Shown: positions 1 to 10,400 of the stretch, piece after piece
Numbering within the stretch: the stretch's first letter is position 1
Layout: every line of letters starts with the position of its first letter
From: Paenibacillus planticolens
Lineage (GTDB): Bacteria; Bacillota; Bacilli; Paenibacillales; NBRC-103111
Assembly: GCF_013141725.1 (NCBI RefSeq)
Contig: NZ_WHNZ01000007.1
Coordinates: 248,001-312,000, forward strand
Reading direction: 5' to 3'
DNA length: 64,000 nt
The notes under the pieces: model-generated
What the model was told of the DNA's origin: nothing
Databases searched by the model: none
Seen by the model: the letters and a program-made list of their open reading frames with translations, nothing else
Made by a program: the position numbers and the translations under genes

Positions 1-3000
1 TCCAGATCCGTCAATGGCAGTCGCGATGACTTTTACCTGACCATTCTTAACAGCGGCAATCACGCCTGCAGTACTGATGGTCGCCTTATCGGTAGCCGTT
101 CCATCCGTGTTCATAATGGACCAGATGACTGATTTGTTATCCGCATTAGCAGGCAATACATCTGCCGTCATTTGCAATGTGCCATTCAAAGCTGTAATTG
201 CCGTTGCTCCACCAGCTCCCGTAACAGCAATAGAACTAACTGGATTCCAGTAGGGGATAACGCTGCCGTTCAAAGTGAAATTCGTAAATTCTGCCGTTTT
301 TGGAGCGATAGCTGTATTGAGCTTCCTTGTAAAAATACCGACTTTGTTATTTGTCAACGATAAGTCGAACGTATCGGCTACCTGCGTCCAAGTGGCTCCG
401 TCGCTGCTATAATATCCTTTGTAAATTGTACCTGTTTTTTCAATTTTCAAATAAATATCCGCAGGATACACGCGGTCGTCGTAGTTTTTATCCGTTTGCG
501 CGCCGCCTTTGACCTGAGAGAACCTGATCTGATTGACGCCAGGGGTACCGTTTGCCTGCCTTCCCAATGTGATCGCATTGCCATCATCCTGATAGACAAT
601 CAATCCAGCCCATTCAAAACCATTCTTCGCATCAAAATTCAACTTCGTGGAGATTGTCAGGTCGCCTGTGACGGGACCTCTTAGAAGGATATTACTAGGT
701 TTAGAGCCGCCCCAGCTTCCTTCAATCGTCGTTAATCTCATACCGTTAGCATTATTGGGAACTGTCGCCCATTCTGCTTGGCTTTCCCTCACCCATGACC
801 ATCCACTGGCTAATAAAACGGACTGACCTATGAAGGTGATGGTTTTCTCTCCTTTTACGCCGGAATCGTCGTTAGCTGACGCGATCACTTTCACGGTTCC
901 ATCTTTAAGAGCAGTTAACAAGCCTCCGGCACTAATTTTAGCCTTATCTGTCGTTGTTCCGTCCGCATTCACAACGGACCAAGTAACCGATGTAACGTCT
1001 GCATTCGCTGGCGCTACTGACGCAGATAGTTGCAAAGTGCCGCTTTTCATTGTAATCGTTGATACGTCGCCAGAAGAAGATACGGAGATAGCGGAAACTT
1101 TCGTAAATTGATTGCTAATGGTGATCGTTGCTTCACCTTTCACTGCTGTACCGTCTTTAGCTGTCGCGACAACTTTCACCGTGCCGTCATCATAAGCGGT
1201 TATCAATCCTGATGAATCAATTGTAGCCTTGTTCGTTGCCTTACCGTCCGTGCCTACGACCGACCAAGTGACATTCTTATTCTCCGCATTCGCGGGCGTT
1301 ACCGCAGCAGACATTTGCAGAGTGCCGCCTTTTGTTGTAATCGTCGTTGCGTTGTTAGCTCCTGTTACTACAATACCCGTCACGGGTACGTTCGGACCGG
1401 ATGCTACTGTAATAACAGCTTTAGCCTTCAACAGACTGCCGGCAATTGTTCCATTAACAGTGAACACTCCTGCAGAAGCATATTTGGAAGGATCGATGCT
1501 ATCCCATGCAACAGGTACCATTCTCGTACTTTGATCGTTGTACACTTGGGCAACCAGTGCAGGTAACACAGGTGCTTTCTGAGCAATCGTGTTTATTTCT
1601 ACATCTTTAATGCTTTGAATTGTTCTTGGTACGTAATCTGTCAATCTCTGATTTTGTCCTCCTACGATTACGGCACCACCCATGTTATTCACAATATGAG
1701 TGATCTCGCTTCCAGCCATACCGCTTAAGAAAACAGTCGTCGCATGGTGGACCTTAACCCCTGGCTTATCCGGAACTTCTATTGCGCTCTCAAGTTTCAC
1801 AGGTGCATCTCGGAAGAAGGAATATACTCCTAATCCGTAAGCTTCATGTTGATTCACCGAGTCCGCTACTTTGTAACCAGCATAACCATTAACAGTCCCG
1901 AAATTGCTCATCCAGCTTTGTTGATCCGGAACGTCGTATGGAATTTCACATTGATAAAAATACATCTTGCCGCGTTCACCATTCCAAAGCGTCTGATACT
2001 CATGGAAATGCTCTACAAAGAGGCCGTATATCGTTACGTCATTTCCATTTACGATCATCCCATTGGTCGTTAGGTTTGAATTCCATGCAGCACCCGTGCC
2101 GTGATCTGCGCGCCATACCCAGAAATGATCGCCAATGACGTGGTTGCTGTTGATTTCGATACATACTTCGGCTAAGGCAAGAGCATCCCCACCCACTCTA
2201 AAGTAGAGGTCATGAAGAGAAATTGGATTAGCAGAGTGATCAGATGAACTGCCTTTTGGTCCAACCTCTAACAAAACAGGCGAGCTCTTTGACCCAGCTT
2301 CGAACAACAGTCCGGCAACTTTAACTCCATCAACATCAGCAACTTGCAGCGCCACAGATCCATTGTCTGAGTGCAAAGTAGCAAGTCCCAGCCCCAACAC
2401 AACCGTGTTTGGATTTGTTACCACAATCGGCTTGCTTACATGATATACGCCCGGAGTAAGCAGCAGGTGCTTACCTTGACTAAGCGCGGCATTGACTTTA
2501 TCTACGTCGAAAGTATCAACGTCTGCGATATAGAACTGATCGATCGGAATGGATGTTCCATCTGCAACTCCGTTCGCCCAACTGGTTCCTTGCGCAGCAA
2601 GGGAAACATTCGGAACGAAAACGCTGTATTTATCGGAAGCGTCAATGGTGAGGAAGGGTTTCTCCCGAATAATTGGCGTTTGATCGACGATTGTATAAGC
2701 GTTTGTTGGGTAGTTCTCCACTGGATTATTCGTGTTCCCAACAAGCGTCATATTCCATAGCGAACCTGCCCATTCACCCCAATTGTTATTTCTGGAAAAC
2801 CACTGCTGTTGTGATCCAGGAACCACTTTTCCATCGATCTTGGAATCGGATAGGAAGCCACCGCTGGCCCATCCTCCTACATCGTGAAGTGACAGATTTC
2901 CTTTAACATGCAGACGTCTCATAGATGCGGCCTGTGATACAGCATATTTCATATCTCCGCCTTGTGGCGTTACGGCGAAGTTCTCAATGGATCGCCAGAA

Positions 3001-4395
3001 GTTTTGAGTTGCATTATGGTTCGCCATCCAGTTGGCATCAACCGTTACCCCGCCATTGATCATGACATCGTCAGGCATTTTCCCCAGACCGGCAACATGT
3101 GTGTAGAAGCCCACTCTAACTGCCGTACTGTATGTGCCTGGTTTAAAGAGAAGCGCGTACCTCTCGGAACCAAATTGATTCGTTTCCTGTTTAGTAAACA
3201 CGTTTGTAGCAATTGTCTGAATGTCTGCTGCTGGCATTGCCGGATCAAACACATAGACATTTTTACCAAACTCAGGAGGAGTTAATGCAGCAATCGCAGT
3301 AGATAATGCTGATTCTACGCCTCCGCTCACGGATGATACTTTGTAGTAGTATCTAGTATTTGGTGTCAAACCCGTATCCGTGTAGTTGTATGTCGTTATC
3401 GCTTCAGTGTTAACTTTGTTGAATATTCCGTCACTAGTAGTGGATCGGTAGACGTTATAGCTTGTTGCGCCGGGCACGGTTGTCCAGGCCATGCTTATCG
3501 TTTTTGTAGTCGATGTGCTTATACCGAATTGATCAGGCAGCGTAGTTGCTAAGGCCGCAGCTGACATCGCTGATTCTCCGTCTAAGCCGACCGCTGTAAT
3601 TTTGTAGTAAAATCCAGAATTTGCGGGCAATCCCGTATCTACAAAGCTGGTTGAGCCAATCGCTGTCGTATTGATCTTGACGAAAGTACCGTTACTTGTT
3701 TTCGAGCGGTACACGTTATAGCTGTCTGCACGAGTTACGATTGCCCAACTCAGAGTAACGGAGTTCGTTGTTGTGGCATCGACGAATGGTGCTGCTGGTG
3801 TATCCGGTGTACCTAGTGAGGTGTGGATCATGAATGTTTCGTTGACACCTATTGTCGTGCTGGATGCAGTTAAATAGGGACCACTAGGATTCGCAGTATT
3901 AACCGAAACATACAATTTTTTGCCACCGATACTTTTATTTGCCTTTATCGCTACATATCCAGTCTCAACTCCGTTGCCATCCTTTAATTTTTCAATATAG
4001 AATTTTTCCCAGCTAGTGGTTGTCACTCCAGGTGTAGCTTTTGTTGGTTTTAATGCTTCGGTTTGAATAGTAACACTATTTACTACGTAATTTTCTGTGG
4101 TAAGAAACATGTTGTTCGCCTTGGACTTAATATTGATTGAGCCGTCCAGATTTCCATTTGAATCTTTACCGTCAACGATCAAAAATGATTCCGCATCAGC
4201 TGCTGTAGTGTTATTAGCTGTACTATCAGCTGTTATCCCATTTGTACCAGAAGCTTTTACCATTTTTGAATTGGCCGACGCAGTGATAGAAGAATAATCT
4301 TTGGCGACATACGCATGGGATACATCAGGCATCGTCATGAAAAGGCTTACAACTAAGGATAAAACTAAAATGATAGATAAACCTCTTCTCAGCAT
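1..4395 (-). CDS. Partial secreted multi-domain beta-helix protein (FN3, Big_2, concanavalin-like modules)
   Basis: The frame runs open for 1465 codons from ATG 4395 (GGAGG at 4404-4408, 8 nt upstream) to base 1, so the C-terminus lies outside the window. Modules in order: signal peptide (about 1-30), two fibronectin III domains (about 195-287 and 287-377), a long right-handed beta-helix region (about 378-910, opening KNVYVFDPAMPAADIQ), a Big_4-like domain (about 925-1000), two Big_2 domains with the PANA..N..V.WS signature (about 1000-1190), a DUF1349/GH43-C-type concanavalin-like domain (about 1195-1380) and a third Big_2 cut by the edge. The helix part resembles actinobacterial proteins labelled 'coagulation factor 5/8 type' or, misleadingly, 'adenylyl cyclase'; the fold suggests polysaccharide binding or cleavage. 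The substrate is unknown. Given the other enzymes here a cell-wall polysaccharide is plausible, but that is inference. Confidence 0.85.
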   Translation of the reverse strand, partial: MLRRGLSIILVLSLVVSLFMTMPDVSHAYVAKDYSSITASANSKMVKASGTNGITADSTANNTTAADAESFLIVDGKDSNGNLDGSINIKSKANNMFLTTENYVVNSVTIQTEALKPTKATPGVTTTSWEKFYIEKLKDGNGVETGYVAIKANKSIGGKKLYVSVNTANPSGPYLTASSTTIGVNETFMIHTSLGTPDTPAAPFVDATTTNSVTLSWAIVTRADSYNVYRSKTSNGTFVKINTTAIGSTSFVDTGLPANSGFYYKITAVGLDGESAMSAAALATTLPDQFGISTSTTKTISMAWTTVPGATSYNVYRSTTSDGIFNKVNTEAITTYNYTDTGLTPNTRYYYKVSSVSGGVESALSTAIAALTPPEFGKNVYVFDPAMPAADIQTIATNVFTKQETNQFGSERYALLFKPGTYSTAVRVGFYTHVAGLGKMPDDVMINGGVTVDANWMANHNATQNFWRSIENFAVTPQGGDMKYAVSQAASMRRLHVKGNLSLHDVGGWASGGFLSDSKIDGKVVPGSQQQWFSRNNNWGEWAGSLWNMTLVGNTNNPVENYPTNAYTIVDQTPIIREKPFLTIDASDKYSVFVPNVSLAAQGTSWANGVADGTSIPIDQFYIADVDTFDVDKVNAALSQGKHLLLTPGVYHVSKPIVVTNPNTVVLGLGLATLHSDNGSVALQVADVDGVKVAGLLFEAGSKSSPVLLEVGPKGSSSDHSANPISLHDLYFRVGGDALALAEVCIEINSNHVIGDHFWVWRADHGTGAAWNSNLTTNGMIVNGNDVTIYGLFVEHFHEYQTLWNGERGKMYFYQCEIPYDVPDQQSWMSNFGTVNGYAGYKVADSVNQHEAYGLGVYSFFRDAPVKLESAIEVPDKPGVKVHHATTVFLSGMAGSEITHIVNNMGGAVIVGGQNQRLTDYVPRTIQSIKDVEINTIAQKAPVLPALVAQVYNDQSTRMVPVAWDSIDPSKYASAGVFTVNGTIAGSLLKAKAVITVASGPNVPVTGIVVTGANNATTITTKGGTLQMSAAVTPANAENKNVTWSVVGTDGKATNKATIDSSGLITAYDDGTVKVVATAKDGTAVKGEATITISNQFTKVSAISVSSSGDVSTITMKSGTLQLSASVAPANADVTSVTWSVVNADGTTTDKAKISAGGLLTALKDGTVKVIASANDDSGVKGEKTITFIGQSVLLASGWSWVRESQAEWATVPNNANGMRLTTIEGSWGGSKPSNILLRGPVTGDLTISTKLNFDAKNGFEWAGLIVYQDDGNAITLGRQANGTPGVNQIRFSQVKGGAQTDKNYDDRVYPADIYLKIEKTGTIYKGYYSSDGATWTQVADTFDLSLTNNKVGIFTRKLNTAIAPKTAEFTNFTLNGSVIPYWNPVSSIAVTGAGGATAITALNGTLQMTADVLPANADNKSVIWSIMNTDGTATDKATISTAGVIAAVKNGQVKVIATAIDGSG

Positions 4396-4747
4396 TTACA
4401 CAACCTCCAACGAATGAAATAGTCATGACTTGATACTTTTTCCTGCTATGTAGTTTAAAACGATCCAATATGTGTCGCTTCAACTTACAATTTGTTACAA
4501 ATCGTATCATTAACTTCAAAATAAACGAATACACCTTTCATTCAGCCGAACGACTTGCATCACGCCACTAAGTAAGCGGTTACATTTCTTTGCCGATCAC
4601 CCCCCTTTTTCCAAAAATTGAATGCTGTCTCGTTGTTGATATTTTCATCATAAAGAAATTCCGACTAAATTGAAAGCTGTAAACTTAAGAAAAATAGGAG
4701 ATTAATTTAAGGTATTGGCTAAATTATGCTCATAATACGCTTAAATA
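4396..4747. other. Intergenic region upstream of the beta-helix gene
   Basis: About 350 bp of AT-rich sequence that should hold the promoter of the leftward beta-helix gene. Apart from its ribosome site (4404-4408) and a cre-like box (4571-4584) I see no open frame with a ribosome site, no clear sigma-A promoter and no RNA structure. Confidence 0.6.
4571..4584 (-). promoter_or_regulatory. Possible CcpA cre-like site
   Basis: Read on the minus strand the site is TGTAACCGCTTACT, one base from the cre consensus TGWAANCGNTNWCA. It lies about 180 bp upstream of the secreted beta-helix gene, where catabolite control would make sense. Short degenerate sites like this also arise by chance. Confidence 0.35.
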
Positions 4748-4778
4748 GAAAAAGAAAAGCCGCCAATAGATGGCGACT
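4748..4778 (-). terminator. Intrinsic terminator after the oxidoreductase remnant
   Basis: On the minus strand a 7-bp stem (GTCGCCA / TGGCGGC, one G-T pair) is followed by TTTTCTTTTT. It sits 20 bp past the stop of the old-yellow-enzyme remnant, so it is probably that gene's original terminator. Confidence 0.65.
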
Positions 4779-4797
4779 CTCTTCATGACGATGAATC

Positions 4798-4945
4798 TCA
4801 GTACAAAGTGCCGAGCGCTTGAGTTGTAAATGGTAGAAGTTCATTTAACCGGCCTTCACGTATTTTTTTAGCCCATGCAGGATCGGCCAAAAGCGCCCGT
4901 CCCGCAGCTACCAGATCAAATTCACGGTTGTTATCGAAAGAGATT
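4798..4945 (-). pseudogene. C-terminal remnant of an NADH:flavin oxidoreductase (old yellow enzyme family)
   Basis: The minus strand encodes about 46 residues ending at TGA 4798-4800, including FDLVAAGRALLADPAWAKK. The GRALLADP.W..K.REG pattern is the end of the TIM barrel in old-yellow-enzyme reductases, where it helps hold FMN phosphate. An in-frame stop lies just upstream (about 4945) and nothing of the other ~300 residues remains. The terminator is still present. It abuts TetR and MFS remnants, so a deletion removed most of this cassette. Confidence 0.75.
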
Positions 4946-4989
4946 TAAGGACACAATTGGAACAATTCCTCCTCCCGCTTGTCTAAAGT

Positions 4990-5163
4990 AGAAATCACCA
5001 AGCAGATCCAAAAACGTTGGGAATGGCTGCTACCATATTAAGCTTGTCGATCTATGAAATCACCTATCAATGGAATCTGGGAGGAAAACAGGAATCTCCC
5101 AATGATTTAGCCGGGAGGGTATTGCCTTTGCTGATGAATGGGGTTGTGTCGTTGAAAAATTAA
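4990..5163 (+). pseudogene. C-terminal remnant of a TetR-family regulator
   Basis: A frame ending at TAA 5161-5163 reads ADPKTLGMAATILSLSIYEI and then YQWNLGG...LPLLMNGV. This matches the ligand-domain end of TetR regulators of drug-efflux genes (a ...DP...A..IL.L..GI..QW... helix pair). There is no N-terminal HTH and a stop lies upstream near 4980. It converges on an MFS remnant, the usual TetR/efflux pairing. The assignment rests on a short stretch. Confidence 0.5.
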
Positions 5164-5193
5164 GGAGCTGCCACTGGCAGCTCCTTAATTTTT
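5154..5193. terminator. Bidirectional intrinsic terminator
   Basis: An 18-bp perfect inverted repeat (arm AAAAATTAAGGAGCTGCC, 3-nt loop ACT) gives a U-tract on either strand. It overlaps the stop of the TetR remnant and ends 3 bp before the stop of the MFS remnant, so it served two convergent genes. Confidence 0.85.
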
Positions 5194-5196
5194 CGA

Positions 5197-5345
5197 TCAT
5201 TTAGTTGCCGACAGAAGATTTTTTTCTTTTAGTGAGGCGAACGCTACGAGAATACCAAGCAGCGCAAAAACCGCATCGATAATGAAAGCTGTGTATCGCT
5301 CGGTTCAAATCGATAGGCTTCAGCATTTCCAATGTACCGCTTGTG
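5197..5345 (-). pseudogene. C-terminal remnant of an MFS drug transporter
   Basis: The minus strand ends ...TAFIIDAVFALLGILVAFAS then LKEKNLLSATK and TGA at 5197-5199. This is the last membrane helix and cytoplasmic tail of a DHA2-type major facilitator. About 30 residues upstream the reading shifts frame (the next recognisable stretch, GTLEMLKPIDLN, is in another frame), and no further transporter sequence exists before the exonuclease gene. Confidence 0.55.
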
Positions 5346-5362
5346 CCCAAGTCAAAAAAGAA

Positions 5363-5908
5363 TTATTGTAATTCTAATTTATCAAATATCTTAATAAATA
5401 TCTTTGCGATATTACGAGCATCATCAATACCTCTATGGTGTGTCCCATCTAGCTGTAATTTAAGCATATGCAGAGCCCTCTCCATGCCAACTCCGCGCTC
5501 ATTACCAATCATCTTACCATGTTGATGTTTGATGCTTATATGGTTCTTAATCCATTCTTGACGTACTCTATTCAGCTCACAATCTTTCTTCAGCTGGCTT
5601 TTATCATAGAAGCCCCATGAACAAAGGAAGTAGTCCTCCTTTCCGATCCATTCTTGAAACTTGCCGATTGCTTGTGGAAAGTAAGGTGCAGCATTTACAT
5701 TTTCCTGAGTAATGGACGTAAGTTCCTTGCAAAAATCAGACAGCCACGGATGAACCTTTGGCTTGATAAACGTTTGAAACTCATCAACGAACTCAAGCTT
5801 AGTATTCATCTTCACTGCACCAATCTCAATAATTTCATTCTGCTTTGTTCGGTCATTCTCCCAACATGTTGCTTCTAAATCAAAAATGATATAGTTCATA
5901 AATATCAC
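5363..5908 (-). CDS. DEDDh-type 3'-5' exonuclease (KapD/ERI1-like)
   Basis: A 181-residue protein of the DnaQ-like exonuclease superfamily, which removes nucleotides from 3' ends with two metal ions. The four acidic positions are visible: D10 and E12 in IIFDLEAT, D102 in WGFYDKSQL, and H158...D163 in HHRGIDDARN, the HX4D signature of the DEDDh group. Length and layout match the Bacillus KapD/ERI1-like branch, linked in B. subtilis to control of the KinA sporulation pathway; that role here is inference. The GTG start at 5908 has GGAGAG 8 nt upstream; ATG at residue 4 is an alternative. It appears to be a single-gene unit. Confidence 0.85.
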   Translation of the reverse strand: MIFMNYIIFDLEATCWENDRTKQNEIIEIGAVKMNTKLEFVDEFQTFIKPKVHPWLSDFCKELTSITQENVNAAPYFPQAIGKFQEWIGKEDYFLCSWGFYDKSQLKKDCELNRVRQEWIKNHISIKHQHGKMIGNERGVGMERALHMLKLQLDGTHHRGIDDARNIAKIFIKIFDKLELQ

Positions 5909-6013
5909 ATTCCATTCTCTCCGCTATTTTTACTTATTTTATATTTTTCTTGGGGTGAATGCATGTGAAATAACAGTTGAATAAAAACTTTCCAAACAGA
6001 ATTTCAGAGAATG

Positions 6014-6556
<543 letters not shown>

Positions 6557-7009
6557 TCAATAATTTCTCTTACTTCCCTTTTTTACAAACTCCCAGTCTT
6601 TTTCTACATTTTTTCTGACTCTTTGCAGCAGGTCAAAAATCGTTTCGGCTTCACTCTCAGAGAATCCAGATAGTGCGACGAGATTGGAATAATCATTTTC
6701 CTTTTTTATAAAAGGGTAAACCGTCTTCCCTTTCTCTGTAGGAAATAGTTTTTTAATTTTTTGGTTATATGGATCATCATGCTTTTCAATAAATCCATTA
6801 ATCTCCAGTTTCTGTATAGCGCGAGCAGCTGTTGTCCGGTCTACTTTTATCATCTCAGCTAACTTTTCTTGAATAATTCCTGGATTTTCACATATTCGCA
6901 CGAGGTACAAGTACTGTCCTTTTGTAAGGTCATATTGTTTAAATTCGATATTGCTTATAGAATCCAAAGCCCTAGCAATCATTCCAACCTCACGAAGAAT
7001 TTCCTTCAT
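6557..7009 (-). CDS. MarR-family transcriptional regulator
   Basis: A 150-residue winged-helix regulator. The DNA-binding region spans about 30-100, with the recognition segment DRTTAARAIQKLEINGFIEK and the wing DPYNQKIKKLFPTEKG. MarR proteins bind short palindromes as dimers and release them on binding a ligand or being oxidised. No cysteine sits in the usual sensing position, so a ligand-type mechanism is more likely. It is first in an operon with the PaiA-like gene. A perfect 12-bp inverted repeat over its promoter suggests autorepression. Confidence 0.85.
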   Translation of the reverse strand: MKEILREVGMIARALDSISNIEFKQYDLTKGQYLYLVRICENPGIIQEKLAEMIKVDRTTAARAIQKLEINGFIEKHDDPYNQKIKKLFPTEKGKTVYPFIKKENDYSNLVALSGFSESEAETIFDLLQRVRKNVEKDWEFVKKGSKRNY

Positions 7010-7053
7010 AATAGCAACTCCACTGATATTTTATTTTTCAAACGTCATAAAAA

Positions 7054-7089
7054 ATAGTACATTATTTTTGTTGTATTTACAACAAAAAT
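7054..7089 (-). promoter_or_regulatory. Promoter and palindromic MarR operator
   Basis: On the minus strand -35 TTGTAA (7077-7082) and -10 TACTAT (7054-7059) are exactly 17 bp apart. A perfect 12-bp inverted repeat, ATTTTTGTTGTA with a 2-nt spacer, covers 7064-7089 and includes the -35 box. Binding there would block RNA polymerase, as expected for self-repression by the adjacent MarR protein. Confidence 0.65.
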
Positions 7090-7153
7090 TATAGCCGCTT
7101 TGACATACTAAACTTATCGTTCATTCAATTCAAAAAGAAGAACTGCATTGCTG

Positions 7154-7415
7154 CTGTCCCATAAGCAGATTCTTGATGATATCATTACTGAAGGCTACAG
7201 CGAAGAAAGAAATAAATGGAAATTATCCATCTAAACTCCCTGTAAATGGACTTTCAGGGAATTTATAAAGAAAAACTCCCGTTAATTTGACCGGATTCAG
7301 AGAATTCTCATGAAATCGGTGCAAATACAGGGAGTTTTTCCTGTTAAATGGATCTAACAAGCTTCTGAAGTCAAATTAGAGGGAATTTTTTCCTTAATCT
7401 GACCATAGAAGCATA
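7154..7415 (+). repeat. Dispersed intergenic repeat, copy A
   Basis: Begins CTGTCCCATAAG and ends GAAGCATA. Inside are the blocks AACTCCCGTTAATTTGACCG, GGGAGTTTTTCC, GTTAAATGGATC and AAATTAGAGGGAATTTT, in the same order as in copies at 37414-37652 and 60737-60973. The arms AAAAACTCCC and GGGAGTTTTT can pair, so the centre can form a long hairpin. No convincing gene lies inside. It fills the gap between the MarR operon and the PL11 gene. Confidence 0.8.
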
Positions 7416-7431
7416 TATGCACTCCTCATTC

Positions 7432-10400
7432 CTATTCCCAGTTCAGAATCCGGGTAGCAAGAATAGCCAGATCCTGAATGTCTACCTTGCCGTCGCCGCT
7501 CAGATCGAACTGCTGCCACGAGCTCCAGTCGGAATCCGCGGACGACTTGCCGTAGGCTTGAGCCAGCATCGCCAGATCACCGATGCTGATCTTGTTGTCA
7601 TTGTTGAAGTCGCCGCCGATCGGTTTGATTACCGAATCCAGGAACGTCTGCAGCGCCGTCTGCAGTTGTGCTGCAGCCAGATCCACAGCCGCCTGATCGG
7701 CTGCCGGGTTATTCGCGACCGCCTTGGCCTGATCGATCGCAGCCTGCAGCACTGCCTTCGAGCCTGTCGGATAATTACCAACTCCGCTGCCCTCCGACGC
7801 TTGGTCATGCTTCGCCTGGGCGTCCGCAATCAACGCATTCAGAGCCGTCTTATCTACCACCGCCTGCTGCTGAATGCTCAGGCTGTGGCTTGTTCCGCCG
7901 ACCGTCGTCTCAACGCCGTTTGCATCCGCCGTAACCAGCTTGCTGAGCAGGATCGACGTATTCCCTACCGATCCCGGCTTCGCCCGCAGGGTCAGCTTCA
8001 ACAGATCCCCGTTCGGATCTGTTTGCTTTACGCCAAGATGAACGCCCAGAACGCGCAGCTTGCCGCCCGCCTGTTTGTGATCAATGATGACAAATTGCCC
8101 ATCGGCCATCGTGACAGGATCGGATGCCAGTTCCAGCATCGTCGGATCGAACTCGAAGATCAGATCCTGCGCCAATACTCCGGACTCCAAATTCTCCCCG
8201 CTGTAGATCAGCTCGAACGTTTCACCAGGCTGTACCGTGGCCGGTGCCGTTAGCTTGATCTTGCTCTGGGTATTCGGAGCCATCGTCGGAATAGCGATGT
8301 CGTTCCTCATGGAAGGCAGCTTAGCCTCGTCGCCTAGATAGAAACTGGCGAATCCCATCTGATCATAGCCGGTGTTCTTGTTCGCCACGCCGTTGCGATA
8401 CATCGGGTCGTGCATCAGCGTGCGGATGCCGTACTCAGTCGGCGACAAGGTCGTGACGATGGCCAGACGGTTATTGCTGGCCCGGAGAATGAGCTCCTCG
8501 CGCCAGTCTCCAAACATGTCGGCCTTGAGTGTAGGTGTGCTCTTATTGCCGGTCGACGTAAGGCCGGTCGCGAGGTATGAGGACGTCGCGAAGGTCAAAT
8601 CGTTGACCGTGTTAATGGTGGCGCTGTTGACAGCCATGGCCGTCAGGCCGCCACCGAACCAGATGGCGTTCTGGCCGCTGCCCAGGTTTCGACTGCCGTT
8701 CAGGAGCTCGCCGGTGATCATGCTCCTGGCACCGTTCTGCGAGTATCCCTGCGCACCGGGCCAGCGGTTAGAGAAGTTGCCGGCCACCGCGCCCTCGGCG
8801 TCAGTACCTGCGTATACGCTGAAGATGAGCGAGTTTTCATAAATAATCTCGCCCTGCTCGTTCAGCCGCTTGCCCTTCATCGGGTCGTGTGCCTCCGGAC
8901 CGGGCATCCAGCCGTAATGCTTACCGTTACGTATGTCGTCCAGCATGTGCTCCTCGCTGCCGGACCACATTCTGATGTTGTTATCCTTGGCTACCGGGAG
9001 CAGCGCGCTGCGGTCGCCGTGACGGAGCGGAGCCCACACGTTCAGTGGATTGTTCCGGACCGCGTCGGTGGCGAACTCAAAGCTGTCAACAACCGGAGGA
9101 ATGCCGTTCTGCCCCTCGATTGTGGGCATGATGTCGCCGTTGAGTACCTTGGGCAGGATCATGGTCTTGTCGGCATTCAGGCCGAGGACCATGGCTTTCA
9201 TCACGATCTCATCCCGGCCGTCGCCGTCAAGGTCTGCGGATTGGGTTTGATGATTGCCTCGGTTCTGGTAATCATAGGCCGTGCCGCCAAGCGCCCAGTA
9301 CCGCGGATCGGCCGAGTCGAAACTAGCCTGAAGGTTGACCTTGCCATTCACGATGTTGTAGGCGGCGAAGGTCGTCCTTGCATAGTAGCCACGCTGGGAA
9401 ACAGCGTAATTGTTAACGCCGTCAAGTGCGGCCACGACGCCGAGGTAGCGGTTGGCGCGGTTGCCTTGTGCGTCGCCCCATACAGCCGCCTTCCAGGGAT
9501 GCTCAAGCCAGTAGGCTTCTTTCTCGGCCATTATCTGCGCTTTATAATCACTAGACGAATTGCCAGCGCCGGGGCCAGGGAAGGCCAGATAAGAGAAATT
9601 GCCGCGCTGGGATTCTGGCGTCATGGCCCAGTTCTCGCCGTCGACGCTGCCCTCATATGGGAACGGATATTTGGCGCTGTCCACGAGCACGCCCTTGCCA
9701 GCTTTGGCGTCCCATTTATAGGCAGAGAAAAACTCCTGATCGTCTTTAGCGGGGCCGATCGGGCCAACATGGTATGTCTTAATCCACCGTTTAACAGCCG
9801 GATCATTGACTCCGTCATTGCCGCCCCCGGCTATCGGGCTGCGGTAGGAGATGGTGAAGTTGTTAAGAAGAGACCAGTAGGTGTCAAGGGCTTGTTCGTT
9901 GCCAGTGGCAAAGTATTCTTTAAACTTGTCCGTGGTGGCGTTCAGACCATCCTGGCCGCCCACGACGGTATTAAGGGTGTCCTGATATTTGATGGACTGC
10001 GACTCTTCGTCCCAGTTGCCGATACGGGTGCCTAGGGCGGTCTTGAGCATCAGCTCGGCCTTGCCGTCACCGTCAAAGTCTTCGCAGAACAGGGTGGTCT
10101 CGTGGTCGTTGCCCGCTCTCACGTTATAGCCCATGTCGACGCGGAACAGCAGGGTACCGTCCAGCTTGTACACGTCTATGTACTCTGGAGCGGTTGTGGT
10201 GTTACTTCCACCGAATATCGGTTCGGAGTACATGGGGTCTTGCTGGGTACTACGCCACTTAACGACGATCTCGTATTCGCCGTCTCCGTCAAAATCTCCA
10301 ACCGTCATGTCATGGGTGGAGTAAGCGGCACTTTGTGACGTATATATCGCGCCGGTGCTGGTTTTCGCATAGGGGAGCTTGGTGCCTTTGTCCAGTTCCT

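Noticed and set aside
1-4395. Adenylyl cyclase annotation for the beta-helix protein
   Set aside because: Relatives carry this name in databases as I recall, but no cyclase motif is visible and the domain is a beta-helix in a secreted multi-domain protein.
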